Positions 8,340 to 15,997 of a DNA stretch of 64,000 nt are shown here, piece by piece. Each line of letters starts with the position of its first letter. Position 1 is the first letter of the stretch. The stretch is taken from the NCBI RefSeq assembly GCF_004339595.1, contig NZ_SMFU01000007.1:434001-498000 (forward strand), written 5' to 3'. Position numbers and translations under genes: made by a program. Below the pieces are notes generated by a model. The model ran no database searches. It worked only from the letters and a program-made list of their open reading frames with translations, and was not told where the DNA came from. This stretch comes from Marinobacterium mangrovicola. GTDB taxonomy: Bacteria > Pseudomonadota > Gammaproteobacteria > Pseudomonadales > Balneatricaceae.

Positions 8340-9563
8340 TTATAGGTCGTCATATTGCTGTGCAGCATTGCGCAACATGTCGAGGAAGGCTTTCTGGGTG
8401 GGGGTGGCCTGCCAGTTGCGACGCATAGTAATGCCGATGGGGCGGCGCGTATGGCTCAGCGCGAAGGGGATCACGCGGAGCAGACCGAGGGCGCGTTCAT
8501 GTTCGATCTGGTGGCTGGAGATCAGGGTCAGCCGATCGCTGCCAAGCAGCAGTTCGCGGATAAGTATTTGCGAACTGGTCTCCACCAAACCCTTGGGCGT
8601 CGGAATGCCGTGGTCGGTAAACAACGTATCAAAGAAAACGCGAGTGGGTGCGCCGGCGCGGGGAACAACCCAGGGATAGGTGGCCAGGGTTTCCAGGTCC
8701 AGCGTGCGCGCATACTCCAGTGGATGGCCACGTCGGCCCACTACCGCCAGCGGTGGGGCGATCAGTTCCTCCTGGATAATGTCGTCGGTGGGCGGCGGAA
8801 AACGCAGGGCTCCAATCAGAAAGTCCAGGTCGCCGTGGCGCAGGTGGTTGAGCAGGTCGGTATAGGGCGCATCGACGATATTGATGCCGACGTGGGGGTG
8901 CTCTTTGGCGAAGTCGGTTATCACCGTTGGCAGAATAGAGGTACGTGCCAGCGGCATACTGCCGAGCACGATCTTGCCCACCTCCCGTGACTGCAGAGCG
9001 CTGATCTCGTAGTAGCCCTGATTGATCTCCGAGAATCCCAGTTTGGTGGCCCGTGCCAGCGCCTTGGCCGCCTTGGTGGTGTTGATACCGGTACTGGTTT
9101 TCTCGAACAGCGGCACCTCAAGCAGCTGCTCCAGCTCGCGGGCCGCGCGGTGCAGTGATGATTGGGACACGCCCAGGTTGCGACTGGCTATACTGAAGTT
9201 CTCAGCCTCGCTGACGGCTACCAGCGCCTTTAACTGGGTGGTCGTCAGCATCGGCAGCAGGCTGGTCTGAGCGCTATGGCTGCGGCTGGAACGGTTCTTC
9301 AGCGCTTCCATGGCGCCCTGCTCGATATAGTCGAGACAGCGCCGGATACGATTGTGCCAGACGCTGCCGGCGGCAGTGGGGTACATGCCGTCGGAGTGGC
9401 GCTCGAACAGCTCTGCCTGCAGCAGCTGTTCCAGTTTGGCGATAGCCTGGGTGATGGCGGGCTGAGATAGAAAGACCCTCGGTGCTGCCTGGCTGATGCT
9501 CTTGCAGGCGGCGACTTCGAGAAACACACGAAGGTGTCTGAGGTTGGGGATAGTCAGGTCCAT
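8340..9563 (-). CDS. LysR-type regulator with two tandem winged-helix domains
   Basis: At 407 aa it is about 100 residues longer than an ordinary LysR protein (about 300). The extra length is a second DNA-binding unit. The first winged helix is at about residues 7-66 (SISQAAPRVFLSQPAITQAI), the second at about 105-165 (FSIASRNLGVSQSSLHRAAR), joined by a Ser/Arg-rich linker. The effector-binding half follows from about residue 190. It lies between the two arms of the lig genes and is divergent from ligJ, so it is the likely activator of the pathway (role of PmdR/LigR). The second unit reads as intact, not degenerate. The ligand is inferred to be a pathway acid. Confidence 0.92.
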   Translation of the reverse strand: MDLTIPNLRHLRVFLEVAACKSISQAAPRVFLSQPAITQAIAKLEQLLQAELFERHSDGMYPTAAGSVWHNRIRRCLDYIEQGAMEALKNRSSRSHSAQTSLLPMLTTTQLKALVAVSEAENFSIASRNLGVSQSSLHRAARELEQLLEVPLFEKTSTGINTTKAAKALARATKLGFSEINQGYYEISALQSREVGKIVLGSMPLARTSILPTVITDFAKEHPHVGINIVDAPYTDLLNHLRHGDLDFLIGALRFPPPTDDIIQEELIAPPLAVVGRRGHPLEYARTLDLETLATYPWVVPRAGAPTRVFFDTLFTDHGIPTPKGLVETSSQILIRELLLGSDRLTLISSHQIEHERALGLLRVIPFALSHTRRPIGITMRRNWQATPTQKAFLDMLRNAAQQYDDL

Positions 9564-9594
9564 AACAGCTTCCAGAATACCTGTTTTTGTTAGT

Positions 9595-9615
9595 GCTATA
9601 TCAAAATCTAATAGC
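9595..9615. promoter_or_regulatory. Candidate LysR box in the LysR-ligJ divergent region
   Basis: GCTAT-N11-ATAGC, a dyad with the T-N11-A core typical of LysR sites, 32 bp upstream of the LysR start and about 195 bp upstream of ligJ. This is the expected place for autoregulation plus activation of the rightward operon. Confidence 0.45.
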
Positions 9616-9809
9616 TATTCGGCCAAAATGAAATAGCCAGTTTGTATCTCGGGCATCAATACTGGTCGCATGTGTAATGTCGGCGCCGGGCGTTTTGTCG
9701 CTGTGACAGCTGCTCTAGAGCGGTTTTTAGCAGGGTGGGTTGGCGTCGATAACTGCGAAAACAAACTTTCCGCGTGATTTGCGCGTGAGCAGAACAAGAG
9801 AGTTTTGAC

Positions 9810-10817
9810 ATGATAATCGACTGCCATGGCCACTACACAACAACACCGCCACAGGTGGGTGAGTATCGCGAGAAACAGAAAGAAGCGGTTGCCAAAGACC
9901 CCTCTTTCGTCGGCGAGAAGGGAAGCATCGTTATCAGCGATGACGAGATCCGCGAATCGATCGTGAACAACCAGCTCAAGCTACAGCAGGAGCGCGGTAC
10001 CGATCTGACTATCTTCTCTCCCCGTGCCAGCTGGATGGGCCACCACGTCGGTAACGAGCACACCAGCCAGTTCTGGACCGAGCATCAGAATGACCTGATC
10101 CGTCGCGTTTGCGACCTGTTCCCGAACAACTTCGTACCTGTAGCTCAGCTGCCGCAGTCTCCGGGCGTTGATCCGGCCAAATCTGTTCCGGAAATCATCC
10201 GTACCGTCGAGCAGATGGGCTTCATCGGCATCAACCTGAACCCGGATCCGAGTGGCGGTCACTGGAACGGTTCTTCCCTGGCTGATCGTTCTTTCTACCC
10301 GATCTACGAAAAAATGGTCGAGTACGATATTCCGGCCATGGTTCACGTCAGCGCTTCCTGCAATGACTGCTTCCACACCACCGGTTCTCACTACCTGGGT
10401 GCTGATACCACCGGCTTCCAGCAACTGATGATGTCCGACGTGTTCAAGGACTTCCCGGAACTGAAAATCATCATCCCGCACGGCGGTGGCGCTGTTCCTT
10501 ACCACTGGGGTCGTTTCCGTGGTCTGGCTCAGGATCAGGGCTTCGATCTGGCTGAGCGCGTACTGAATAACGTTTACTTCGACACCTGTGTTTACCACCA
10601 GCGCGGTATCGATCTGCTGCTCGATATCATCCCGACAAAGAACATCCTGTTCGCCTCCGAAATGATCGGCGCTGTACGCGGTATCGATCCGGAAACCGGT
10701 CACTACTTTGATGACACCAAGCGCTACATCGATGGCAACACCGTCCTGAGCGCTGAGCAGAAGGCGGACATCTTCGAGCACAACACTCGTCGTGTCTTCA
10801 GCCGTCTGAAAGTCTGA
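9810..10817 (+). CDS. ligJ: 4-oxalomesaconate hydratase
   Basis: Adds water to 4-oxalomesaconate to give 4-carboxy-4-hydroxy-2-oxoadipate. It is a 335-aa amidohydrolase-superfamily protein. The N-terminal metal ligands are in MIIDCHGHY (His6, His8); further signature blocks are [46 protein letters not shown] and [14 protein letters not shown], all of which I recognise from LigJ. It is the first gene of the rightward operon, 26 bp before ligK. No start ambiguity: only one ATG precedes the metal-binding motif. Confidence 0.95.
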   Translation: MIIDCHGHYTTTPPQVGEYREKQKEAVAKDPSFVGEKGSIVISDDEIRESIVNNQLKLQQERGTDLTIFSPRASWMGHHVGNEHTSQFWTEHQNDLIRRVCDLFPNNFVPVAQLPQSPGVDPAKSVPEIIRTVEQMGFIGINLNPDPSGGHWNGSSLADRSFYPIYEKMVEYDIPAMVHVSASCNDCFHTTGSHYLGADTTGFQQLMMSDVFKDFPELKIIIPHGGGAVPYHWGRFRGLAQDQGFDLAERVLNNVYFDTCVYHQRGIDLLLDIIPTKNILFASEMIGAVRGIDPETGHYFDDTKRYIDGNTVLSAEQKADIFEHNTRRVFSRLKV

Positions 10818-10843
10818 TCCCGGTATCGAGAATAGGAGTTCCC

Positions 10844-11521
10844 ATGAAAGAGACAGTTGTAGTTCAGAAGATTGAACGTGCTGATCAGGCTGTGATTGAT
10901 GGCCTGGCCGAGTGTGGCGTTGCCACCATCCATGAAGCTCAGGGCCGTGTAGGTCTGCTGGCGCACTACATGCGTCCGATCCAGCAGGACGTGGCGGTTG
11001 CCGGTTCTGCCATCACCATCTCCGGGGCTGCCGGCGACAACTGGATGATGCATGTGGCGATCGAGCAGTGCCAGAAAGGTGACATGCTGGTATTCGCACC
11101 GAGCTCTCCGTCGGTACACGGCTTCTTTGGTGACCTGCTGGCGACTTCCGCCCAGGCACGTGGCGTTGTCGGTCTGGTGATCGATGGCGGCGTGCGCGAC
11201 ACCAAGGACCTGCGTCAGATGAACTTCCCGGTATGGTCCAAGGCTGTCTTTGCTGAAGGCACCATCAAGGAAACCGTGGGTTCCGTGAACGTACCGCTGG
11301 TCTGCGCCGACGAGCTGGTCAACGCCGGTGACGTTGTTGTCGCTGACGATGATGGTGTCGTAGTTGTACGCCGCGAACACGCCGCTGAAGTGCTCGAAAA
11401 AGCACGCAAACGCATGGAACTGGAAGAAGCCAAGCGCGTGCGCCTGGCCAACGGCGAACTGGGCCTGGATATCTACGACATGCGCCCGCGCCTGAAAGAG
11501 AAGGGCCTGAAGTATGTCTGA
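10844..11521 (+). CDS. ligK: 4-carboxy-4-hydroxy-2-oxoadipate aldolase
   Basis: Splits 4-carboxy-4-hydroxy-2-oxoadipate into pyruvate and oxaloacetate, the last step of the pathway. It is an RraA-fold, divalent-metal (class II) aldolase of 225 aa, the usual length for HMG/CHA aldolases. The catalytic block [24 protein letters not shown], written here as [12 protein letters not shown] and [12 protein letters not shown], contains the substrate-binding Arg and the metal-binding Asp. A clear RBS (AGGAG) precedes the ATG. It overlaps the tautomerase gene by 8 bp. Confidence 0.95.
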   Translation: MKETVVVQKIERADQAVIDGLAECGVATIHEAQGRVGLLAHYMRPIQQDVAVAGSAITISGAAGDNWMMHVAIEQCQKGDMLVFAPSSPSVHGFFGDLLATSAQARGVVGLVIDGGVRDTKDLRQMNFPVWSKAVFAEGTIKETVGSVNVPLVCADELVNAGDVVVADDDGVVVVRREHAAEVLEKARKRMELEEAKRVRLANGELGLDIYDMRPRLKEKGLKYV

Positions 11522-12578
11522 TGGCGTACGCTGCATGTGGATGCGTGGCGGTACCTCCAAAGGGGGGTACTTCCTGGCATCCGACATGCCGACCGACACG
11601 GCCGAGCGCGACGCCTTCCTGTTGCGGGTCATGGGTTCGCCCGACCCGCGCCAGATCGACGGCCTCGGCGGTACTGATCCGCTGACCTCAAAGGTCGCGG
11701 TGGTCAAGCCGTCTGAGCGTGACGATGCCGATGTGAGCTACCTGTTCCTGCAGGTGTTCGTCGATCAGCCGATCGTTACCGATGCGCAGAACTGCGGCAA
11801 CATCCTCGCCGGCGTCGGCCCCTTCGCTATCGAACGTGGGCTGGTTGAGGCTCAGGATGGTGAGACCGAAGTGCGCATCTTCATGGAAAACACCGGCCAG
11901 ATTGCCACCGCGCGAGTCAGCACGCCCGGTGGCAAGGTGAGCTACGAAGGCGACGCCAAGATCGATGGCGTGCCTGGCTCATCGGCGCCGGTGCCTATCA
12001 CCTTCGAAGATACCGCAGGCTCAAGCTGCGGAGCGCTGCTGCCCACCGGCAATGCGGTCGATGTGATCGACGGCGTTGAGGTGACGATGATCGACAACGG
12101 CATGCCGGTAGTCGTGATGCGCGCCGAAGATATGGGTATTACTGGCACCGAAAGCCGTGAAGCGCTGGAAGCGAACGAAGAGCTGCGTGCCAAACTTGAG
12201 TCGATTCGCCTGCAGGCGGGTCCGCTGATGAACCTGGGTGACGTCAAAGAGAAGTCGGTGCCTAAGATGACCATGGTCAGCAAGGCAACCGAGGGCGGCG
12301 CCCTGTCTACCCGTACCTTTATTCCGCATCGCTGCCATGCCTCTATCGGTGTGCTCGGCGCGGTCAGCGTGGCGACGGCCGCCGTGCTCAAAGGTGCCCC
12401 GGCAGCGGATATCGCGGTGATTCCCGAAGGCCAGCGCAAGACGTTGTCCGTGGAACACCCGATCGGCGAAATGACCGTGATACTCGATATGGACGACGCC
12501 GGGGAGGTCGCGCAAGCGGCTATCCTGAGAACAGCGCGCAAGCTGTTCGATGGCGAAGTCTTTACACAACAGAATTGA
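11514..12578 (+). CDS. galD: 4-oxalomesaconate tautomerase (PrpF family)
   Basis: Interconverts tautomers or isomers of oxalomesaconate so that LigJ can hydrate it. It is a PrpF-family protein of 354 aa with the diaminopimelate-epimerase-like fold; the start [15 protein letters not shown] and the segments [14 protein letters not shown] and [15 protein letters not shown] (active-site Cys) are characteristic. The same role is carried by GalD of Pseudomonas putida and LigU of Sphingobium. It overlaps ligK by 8 bp and is followed after 16 bp by ligI, so all are in one operon. The exact name is inferred from context. Confidence 0.9.
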   Translation: MSDGVRCMWMRGGTSKGGYFLASDMPTDTAERDAFLLRVMGSPDPRQIDGLGGTDPLTSKVAVVKPSERDDADVSYLFLQVFVDQPIVTDAQNCGNILAGVGPFAIERGLVEAQDGETEVRIFMENTGQIATARVSTPGGKVSYEGDAKIDGVPGSSAPVPITFEDTAGSSCGALLPTGNAVDVIDGVEVTMIDNGMPVVVMRAEDMGITGTESREALEANEELRAKLESIRLQAGPLMNLGDVKEKSVPKMTMVSKATEGGALSTRTFIPHRCHASIGVLGAVSVATAAVLKGAPAADIAVIPEGQRKTLSVEHPIGEMTVILDMDDAGEVAQAAILRTARKLFDGEVFTQQN

Positions 12579-12594
12579 TAGCAGGTGCTGCAAG

Positions 12595-13467
12595 ATGATG
12601 GATCCTGATTACCTCCCGTTCCACGCCAATCCGAGCAAGCCTGAGTTCAAGGCGCCTGCCGGTGCGGTTGATGCTCACTGCCACGTCTTCGGCCCGGCGG
12701 ACAAGTTTCCGTACCACCCGAAGCGTAAGTACACCCCCTGTGACGCATCCAAAGAGCAGCTGTTCGGCCTGCGTGACTACCTGGGCTTCTCCCGCAATGT
12801 GATCGTGCAGGCTTCCTGCCACGGCACCGATAACGCGGCGCTGGTTGATGCCCTGGAAACCGCCGGTGAACTGGCGCGTGGCGTGGCCGTGGTTGATCCG
12901 GCGATCACCGTGGAAGAGCTGGAAGTGATGGACAAGGCCGGCGTTCGCGCTGTGCGTTTCAACTTCGTCAAGCGCCTGGTCGACACCACCCCGAAAGAGG
13001 TGTTCCTGTCGATCGCCGAGAAGATCAAGCCGCTGGGCTGGCACATCGTTGTCTATTTCGAAGCACCGGACCTGGAAGAGCTAATCCCGTTCCTGAATGA
13101 GCTCGACACCACCATCGTGGTTGACCACATGGGCCGTCCGGACGTGACCAAGGGTGTCGATCACCCGGACTTCCAGCGTTTTGTCGATTTCATGAAGAAC
13201 AACGACAAGGTGTGGGTGAAAACTACCTGCCCGGAACGTCTGACTCAGACTCCGCCGGATTACAGCGACGTTGTGCCGTTCATGAAGACCCTGGTCGAGC
13301 AGTTCCCGGACCGCTGCCTCTGGGGTACCGACTGGCCGCACCCGAACATGAAATCCCACACACCGGATGACGGCAAGCTGGTGGATGTTATTCCGCAGAT
13401 CGCCGTTACCGAAGAGCTGCAGCAGAAACTGCTGATCGATAACCCGATGAAGCTCTACTGGTCTTAA
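12595..13467 (+). CDS. ligI: 2-pyrone-4,6-dicarboxylate hydrolase
   Basis: Opens the lactone 2-pyrone-4,6-dicarboxylate made by LigC, giving oxalomesaconate. It is a 290-aa amidohydrolase of the PDC-lactonase group, which works without a bound metal. Recognisable blocks are GAVDAHCHVFGPADKFPY, VRFNFVKRL, VVDHMGRPD and LWGTDWPHPN. I choose the ATG at 12595 (or the adjacent one at 12598), with AGGTG about 8-10 nt upstream; a frame beginning at 12550 would overlap the tautomerase gene and adds 15 unrelated residues. A strong hairpin follows before ligA. Confidence 0.93.
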   Translation: MMDPDYLPFHANPSKPEFKAPAGAVDAHCHVFGPADKFPYHPKRKYTPCDASKEQLFGLRDYLGFSRNVIVQASCHGTDNAALVDALETAGELARGVAVVDPAITVEELEVMDKAGVRAVRFNFVKRLVDTTPKEVFLSIAEKIKPLGWHIVVYFEAPDLEELIPFLNELDTTIVVDHMGRPDVTKGVDHPDFQRFVDFMKNNDKVWVKTTCPERLTQTPPDYSDVVPFMKTLVEQFPDRCLWGTDWPHPNMKSHTPDDGKLVDVIPQIAVTEELQQKLLIDNPMKLYWS

Positions 13468-13491
13468 GACCATCGCGCATCCGGGCGTAAT

Positions 13492-13543
13492 CGCGCCGAC
13501 AACCGAAGCACCCCAACAAAGCTTACGGTTGTCGGCGCGTTTT
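13492..13543 (+). terminator. Intra-operon hairpin between ligI and ligA (partial terminator or RNA processing site)
   Basis: A 14-bp perfect inverted repeat CGCGCCGACAACCG (13492-13505) / CGGTTGTCGGCGCG (13526-13539) with a 20-nt loop and only four Ts after it. ligA starts 34 bp downstream on the same strand. It may attenuate readthrough or protect the ends of ligJ-I and ligAB messages. Confidence 0.6.
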
Positions 13544-13577
13544 GCCGATGCACCCGTGACGACACGAGGGTTCGACA

Positions 13578-13943
13578 ATGACTAACTATAAGATGAAGGA
13601 TATCGAAGGCACCGTGCACTTCGATGGCGAGATGGCCACCAAAGGCTTCTACTTCAACAAAATGTGTTACTCCTTCAACCATGAAGAGAACCGTCAGGCG
13701 TTCCGCGATGATCCGGAAGCCTACATGACAAAATACAAGTTGAGTGAAGAGCAGAAGCAGGCGGTCCGTGACCAGGATATCAACCGCATGCTCGAACTTG
13801 GTGGCAGCATCTACTACCTGGCCAAGTTTGCAGGCATCTTCGGCTGGAACATGCAGGTGATCGGCGGAATGATGTCCGGTCGCACAACAGAAGAGTTCCA
13901 GGCATATCTCGACAGCCAGGGCAGGGGGAAGAACAATGGCTAA
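13578..13943 (+). CDS. ligA: Protocatechuate 4,5-dioxygenase alpha subunit
   Basis: Small subunit of the extradiol ring-cleavage dioxygenase; it caps the active site of the beta subunit. The 121-aa length and the blocks KGFYFNKMCYSFN and YYLAKFAGIFGWNMQVIGGMMSG fit the LigA family, which is built of helices and lacks metal ligands. It overlaps ligB by 8 bp, as expected for subunits made in equal amounts. Confidence 0.95.
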   Translation: MTNYKMKDIEGTVHFDGEMATKGFYFNKMCYSFNHEENRQAFRDDPEAYMTKYKLSEEQKQAVRDQDINRMLELGGSIYYLAKFAGIFGWNMQVIGGMMSGRTTEEFQAYLDSQGRGKNNG

Positions 13944-14778
13944 AATCATCGGTGGTATCACCACTGCACACATCCCGGCCATCGGCGTCGCCATGGACAA
14001 AGGGCTCGAGAACGAGCCGTACTACCGCGACCTGTTCGCCATCTACCCGCCGATCCGCGAGTGGCTGGCAGAGGAAAAGCCGGATATCGCCGTGCTGTTC
14101 TACAACGACCACGGTCTGGAGATGTTCCTCGACAAGAAGCCGACCTTCGCCATCGGTTGCGCGCCGGAATATGAAAACGCCGATGAAGGCTGGGGCATCA
14201 AGCCGATTCCTCCGGTCACCGGCGAAACCGATCTGAGCTGGCATATCGTCAACCACCTGATCGAAAACGATTTCGATCCCACTGTTTGCCAGGACATCAA
14301 GGTTGACCACGGTGCTACCGTGCCGCTCACTCTGTTGTGGCCGAACTTCACTTACAAGGGCATCAAGGTCATCCCGATTTCCATCAACTGTGAACGTCAC
14401 CCGATGCCGAAACCTTCACGCAGCCTGGCGTTCGGCAAGGCGATCGGTGATGCGATCCGCTGCTGGGATAAGGACTCCAAGGTCGTGCTGCTGGGCACCG
14501 GCGGTCTGTCTCACCAGCTGGATGGTCCGCGTGCCGGCATCCTGAATGCCGAGTTCGATAACTGGTGCATGGACAAGATCGTCTCCGATCCGGAAGCGAT
14601 CTGCCAGTACAGCAACGTCGAGCTGGTTGAAAAGGGCGGCGCCCAAATGGTCGAGATCGCCATGTGGCTGGCGATGCGAGGCTGTATCGAAGGCGAAGTC
14701 GAAGAGCGGATGCGTAACTACGTATCGCCGATTTCGAACACCGCAGTAGGTGTTCAGCTGTTGATCCCCAAGGATTAA
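13936..14778 (+). CDS. ligB: Protocatechuate 4,5-dioxygenase beta (catalytic) subunit
   Basis: Fe(II)-dependent extradiol dioxygenase that cleaves protocatechuate between C4 and C5. It has 280 aa. The iron ligands of the LigB family can be placed: His12 (TTAHIP), His59 (LFYNDHG) and the Glu in QMVEIAMW. The acid-base His is in GTGGLSHQLDGPRAG. The end SNTAVGVQLL is typical. It is the last gene of the operon, followed by a strong terminator. A related gallate or 3-O-methylgallate activity cannot be excluded, but having both subunits and all downstream enzymes favours protocatechuate. Confidence 0.96.
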   Translation: MAKIIGGITTAHIPAIGVAMDKGLENEPYYRDLFAIYPPIREWLAEEKPDIAVLFYNDHGLEMFLDKKPTFAIGCAPEYENADEGWGIKPIPPVTGETDLSWHIVNHLIENDFDPTVCQDIKVDHGATVPLTLLWPNFTYKGIKVIPISINCERHPMPKPSRSLAFGKAIGDAIRCWDKDSKVVLLGTGGLSHQLDGPRAGILNAEFDNWCMDKIVSDPEAICQYSNVELVEKGGAQMVEIAMWLAMRGCIEGEVEERMRNYVSPISNTAVGVQLLIPKD

Positions 14779-14829
14779 CAGCAAGGGAGAAACAACACTC
14801 TATACGGCTTAGTGTTGTGTAAGGAGAGT

Positions 14830-14862
14830 AAAGCGGCGTTCCGAAAGGGCGCCGCTTTTTTT
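14830..14862 (+). terminator. Terminator of the lig operon
   Basis: AAAGCGGCG (14830-14838) pairs with CGCCGCTTT (14850-14858), followed by a run of Ts. It lies 52 bp after ligB. Confidence 0.9.
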
Positions 14863-14984
14863 GTCTGTACACACCGTGATCGCGCTGATGTATGGTCTTT
14901 GCCAGAGATCAAGTGCAGGGTGAATGCCGGTGTCCAAAACGGTGTTTGCAGTGATTAAACGGGCCAGGGCGGAAGGAAAAGGAC

Positions 14985-15317
14985 ATGCCTCATTGCGTGA
15001 TAGAACACTCCAACAGCATTGGTGCTGACGAATTATTGAAGGCAGTCTTCTCTGGTGCTTTGAAAACGGGGCTGTTCGAGCCTGACGGCAGCGATATAAA
15101 GGTGCGTGCCCTTGGGTATGAGAGCTATATGACGGGCCCGTCAAAAGCGGATTTTGTCCATGTGGCGGTGCGCATTCTGTCAGGCCGATCGCCTCGGCAG
15201 AGATCAGAACTGTCAGGATCTGTTTTCAACGAGATCGCTTCGCTGGGCTATCGTGATCTGTCGATAACCGTGGAGATCGTGGATATGGACCGGGACAGCT
15301 ACCGCAAGGGTATATAA
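14985..15317 (+). CDS. 5-carboxymethyl-2-hydroxymuconate delta-isomerase family protein
   Basis: A 110-aa member of the CHMI (HpaF) family, tautomerase superfamily. The protein starts MPHCVIEHS, so Pro would be the N-terminal catalytic base after removal of Met, as in the family. The tail SITVEIVDMDRDSYRKG matches the CHMI end. CHMI works in homoprotocatechuate degradation, whose other genes are absent here. It lies beyond the lig terminator with its own spacing, so it is probably separate. A role on ring-cleavage products of the lig pathway is possible but unproven. Confidence 0.85.
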   Translation: MPHCVIEHSNSIGADELLKAVFSGALKTGLFEPDGSDIKVRALGYESYMTGPSKADFVHVAVRILSGRSPRQRSELSGSVFNEIASLGYRDLSITVEIVDMDRDSYRKGI

Positions 15318-15336
15318 GGGCGGTCGGATCGCCCTT
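15316..15336 (+). other. Stem-loop at the stop codon of the CHMI-like gene
   Basis: AAGGGCG-N7-CGCCCTT begins inside the stop codon at 15315-15317. There is no T run, so it is at best a weak terminator or a 3'-end stabiliser. Confidence 0.4.
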
Positions 15337-15360
15337 GATCGATTTCGGCGAAAGGGTGAA

Positions 15361-15927
15361 GTGCTAGTGTTAAACAGGGAAAGTTACGTGGAAATGTTTG
15401 AAACAGACAGGCTGCAGGTCAGGCCGCTGACGCAGGATGATTGCCCCGCCCTGACCGAGATACTGAGTGATCCGGCAGTGATGCAGTATTCGGTTCGCGG
15501 TGTCTGTGATGAAGCGGCCACCCGAAAGTTTATCGACTGGTGTCTGGAGTGCTATGCGTCCAGCGGTTTGGGTCCCTGGGGGCTTTTGGATAAATTCTCG
15601 GGTGATCTGATTGGCTTCTGTGGCATCGGGCCTGAAGAGGTGGCCGGTATCGAGGAGATAAACCTCGGCTATCGTTTGGCACAAAGATACTGGCATCAAG
15701 GGTATGCCACAGAAGCGGCCGAAGCCGTGCTGGCTTATGCGTTCAGTCAGCAACTTGCCGCATCGGTGGTTGTTATTATCGAACCAGAGCATATCGCGTC
15801 TTTGAGAGTGTGCGAGAAAGTGGGTTTCAGGCACTACACCCCTCTCGTATTCCATAATCGCCCCGTGCGCGTGTATCGGATGCTGATAGCGGACTGGCGT
15901 GATCAGCAGGGATCTTCTCCGGGCTAA
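15361..15927 (+). CDS. GNAT N-acetyltransferase (RimJ/RimL type)
   Basis: Acetyl-CoA-dependent acetyltransferase, up to 188 aa. The family order is clear: ETDRLQVRPLTQDD at the N terminus, the central LGYRLAQRYWHQGYATEAAEAVL, where HQGYATEA is the acetyl-CoA pyrophosphate loop, and ASLRVCEKVGFRHY near the end. Target (ribosomal protein, other protein or small molecule) is unknown. Start is uncertain: GTG 15361 has AAAGGG just upstream, while GTG 15388 or ATG 15394 follow a second AGGGA; conserved sequence begins only at the last. Confidence 0.85.
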   Translation: MLVLNRESYVEMFETDRLQVRPLTQDDCPALTEILSDPAVMQYSVRGVCDEAATRKFIDWCLECYASSGLGPWGLLDKFSGDLIGFCGIGPEEVAGIEEINLGYRLAQRYWHQGYATEAAEAVLAYAFSQQLAASVVVIIEPEHIASLRVCEKVGFRHYTPLVFHNRPVRVYRMLIADWRDQQGSSPG

Positions 15928-15997
15928 CCTTCAGAGCGGGTGAAGTGGGCGGCCGTTGTCTATAGAATACGCGCCCTCTGAATTGTTGAGGTTACCC

